This document shows positions 14,237-14,360 of a stretch of 14,360 nt of DNA, piece after piece. The translations under genes were made by a program, and so were the position numbers. The notes under the pieces are model-generated. The model was not told where the DNA came from. It ran no database searches and saw nothing but the letters and a program-made list of their open reading frames with translations. The stretch is from PHAA01 sp040217755 (lineage in GTDB: Bacteria > Bacillota > Syntrophomonadia > Syntrophomonadales > Syntrophomonadaceae). Every line of letters begins with the position of its first letter. Position 1 is the first letter of the stretch. The stretch is from assembly GCA_040217755.1 (NCBI GenBank), contig JBEHWJ010000053.1, positions 1 through 14,360 of the forward strand, given 5' to 3'.

Positions 14237-14264
14237 AAAAAAGCTGAAACCAAATGTTTCAGCT
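14237..14264 (-). terminator. Intrinsic terminator after tRNA-Sec
   Basis: On the minus strand a 9-bp stem AGCTGAAAC/GTTTCAGCT (14242-14250 with 14256-14264, loop ATTTG on that strand) is followed by a run of six T residues (complement of 14237-14242). It lies 26 bp past the CCA end of tRNA-Sec and should end that transcript. Confidence 0.85.
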
Positions 14265-14290
14265 AAAGCGATTCAAACCGCCTGTATTAC

Positions 14291-14360
14291 TGGCGGAGGC
14301 GTGTGCGAATCGAACACACCCACCGTGGGATCGCCACGGCGCAAACTGGATTTGAAGTCC
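14291..14360 (-). tRNA. selC: tRNA-Sec, anticodon TCA (5' part outside window)
   Basis: The minus strand reads the 3' two-thirds of a selenocysteine tRNA. The anticodon loop CTTCAAA gives anticodon TCA (14353-14355), which reads UGA. A long variable arm has a 6-bp stem CCGTGG/CCACGG, followed by a T arm GTGTG-TTCGATT-CGCAC, an 8-nt acceptor strand ACGCCTCC, discriminator G and encoded CCA (14291-14293). The long variable arm and 8+5 acceptor-T helix are the marks of bacterial tRNA-Sec. The D arm and acceptor 5' strand lie beyond the edge. It is the partner of the Sec codon proposed in selD. Confidence 0.93.

Noticed and set aside
1..14360. Search by eye for CRISPR arrays, toxin-antitoxin pairs, phage genes or defence systems.
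   Set aside because: No regularly spaced repeats, integrase, nuclease or toxin-like genes are visible. The window is housekeeping, selenium and storage metabolism.

Overview
The window looks like chromosome from an anaerobic, spore-forming Clostridia-type firmicute, most like the Syntrophomonadaceae. The base composition is moderate. It carries a Lon protease of the type found in endospore-forming clostridia, the firmicute cluster rpsF-ssb-rpsR / yybS / rplI / purA, selenocysteine machinery and a polyhydroxyalkanoate (PHA) synthase operon. The genus is an inference from gene content; no ribosomal RNA gene is present.

Left part (1-10000), everything on the minus strand, so it reads right to left. 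The first unit is cvpA, an M18 aminopeptidase, selD and a DUF951 protein. It runs without an obvious terminator into rpsF-ssb-rpsR, which has its own strong promoter and a structured leader that may bind S6:S18. A clear intrinsic terminator follows rpsR. Next comes a tightly packed set: a MazG-like protein, a YybS/DUF2232 membrane protein, rplI and lonC, with gaps of 3-4 bases or overlaps. After it come purA, with its own promoter, and a tRNA-Val(CAC), also with a likely promoter. Several starts are TTG or GTG and are fixed by Shine-Dalgarno spacing.

Right part, plus strand (10258-13219): a CBS-CBS-ACT regulatory protein, a PhaR/PhaE-like PHA synthase subunit, the PHA synthase PhaC with an intact Cys-Asp-His triad, and a DedA/TVP38-type membrane protein. 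Their spacing suggests one PHA storage operon.

Far right (13220-14360): mostly non-coding, with a convergent hairpin terminator, one short hypothetical minus-strand gene that has a promoter, possible mobile-element debris, a terminator, and the 3' part of tRNA-Sec (anticodon TCA) running off the window edge.

The most interesting result is selD. Conventional reading starts it at a TTG (7773) and removes the catalytic N-terminus. Reading upstream through an in-frame TGA at 7798-7800 restores a 347-residue SelD in which selenocysteine falls exactly at the position of E. coli SelD Cys17, with a GTG start, a good ribosome-binding site and a SECIS-like hairpin just after the TGA. The start of selD, including the Sec codon, lies inside the end of the aminopeptidase gene. 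The tRNA-Sec gene in the same window supports this reading.
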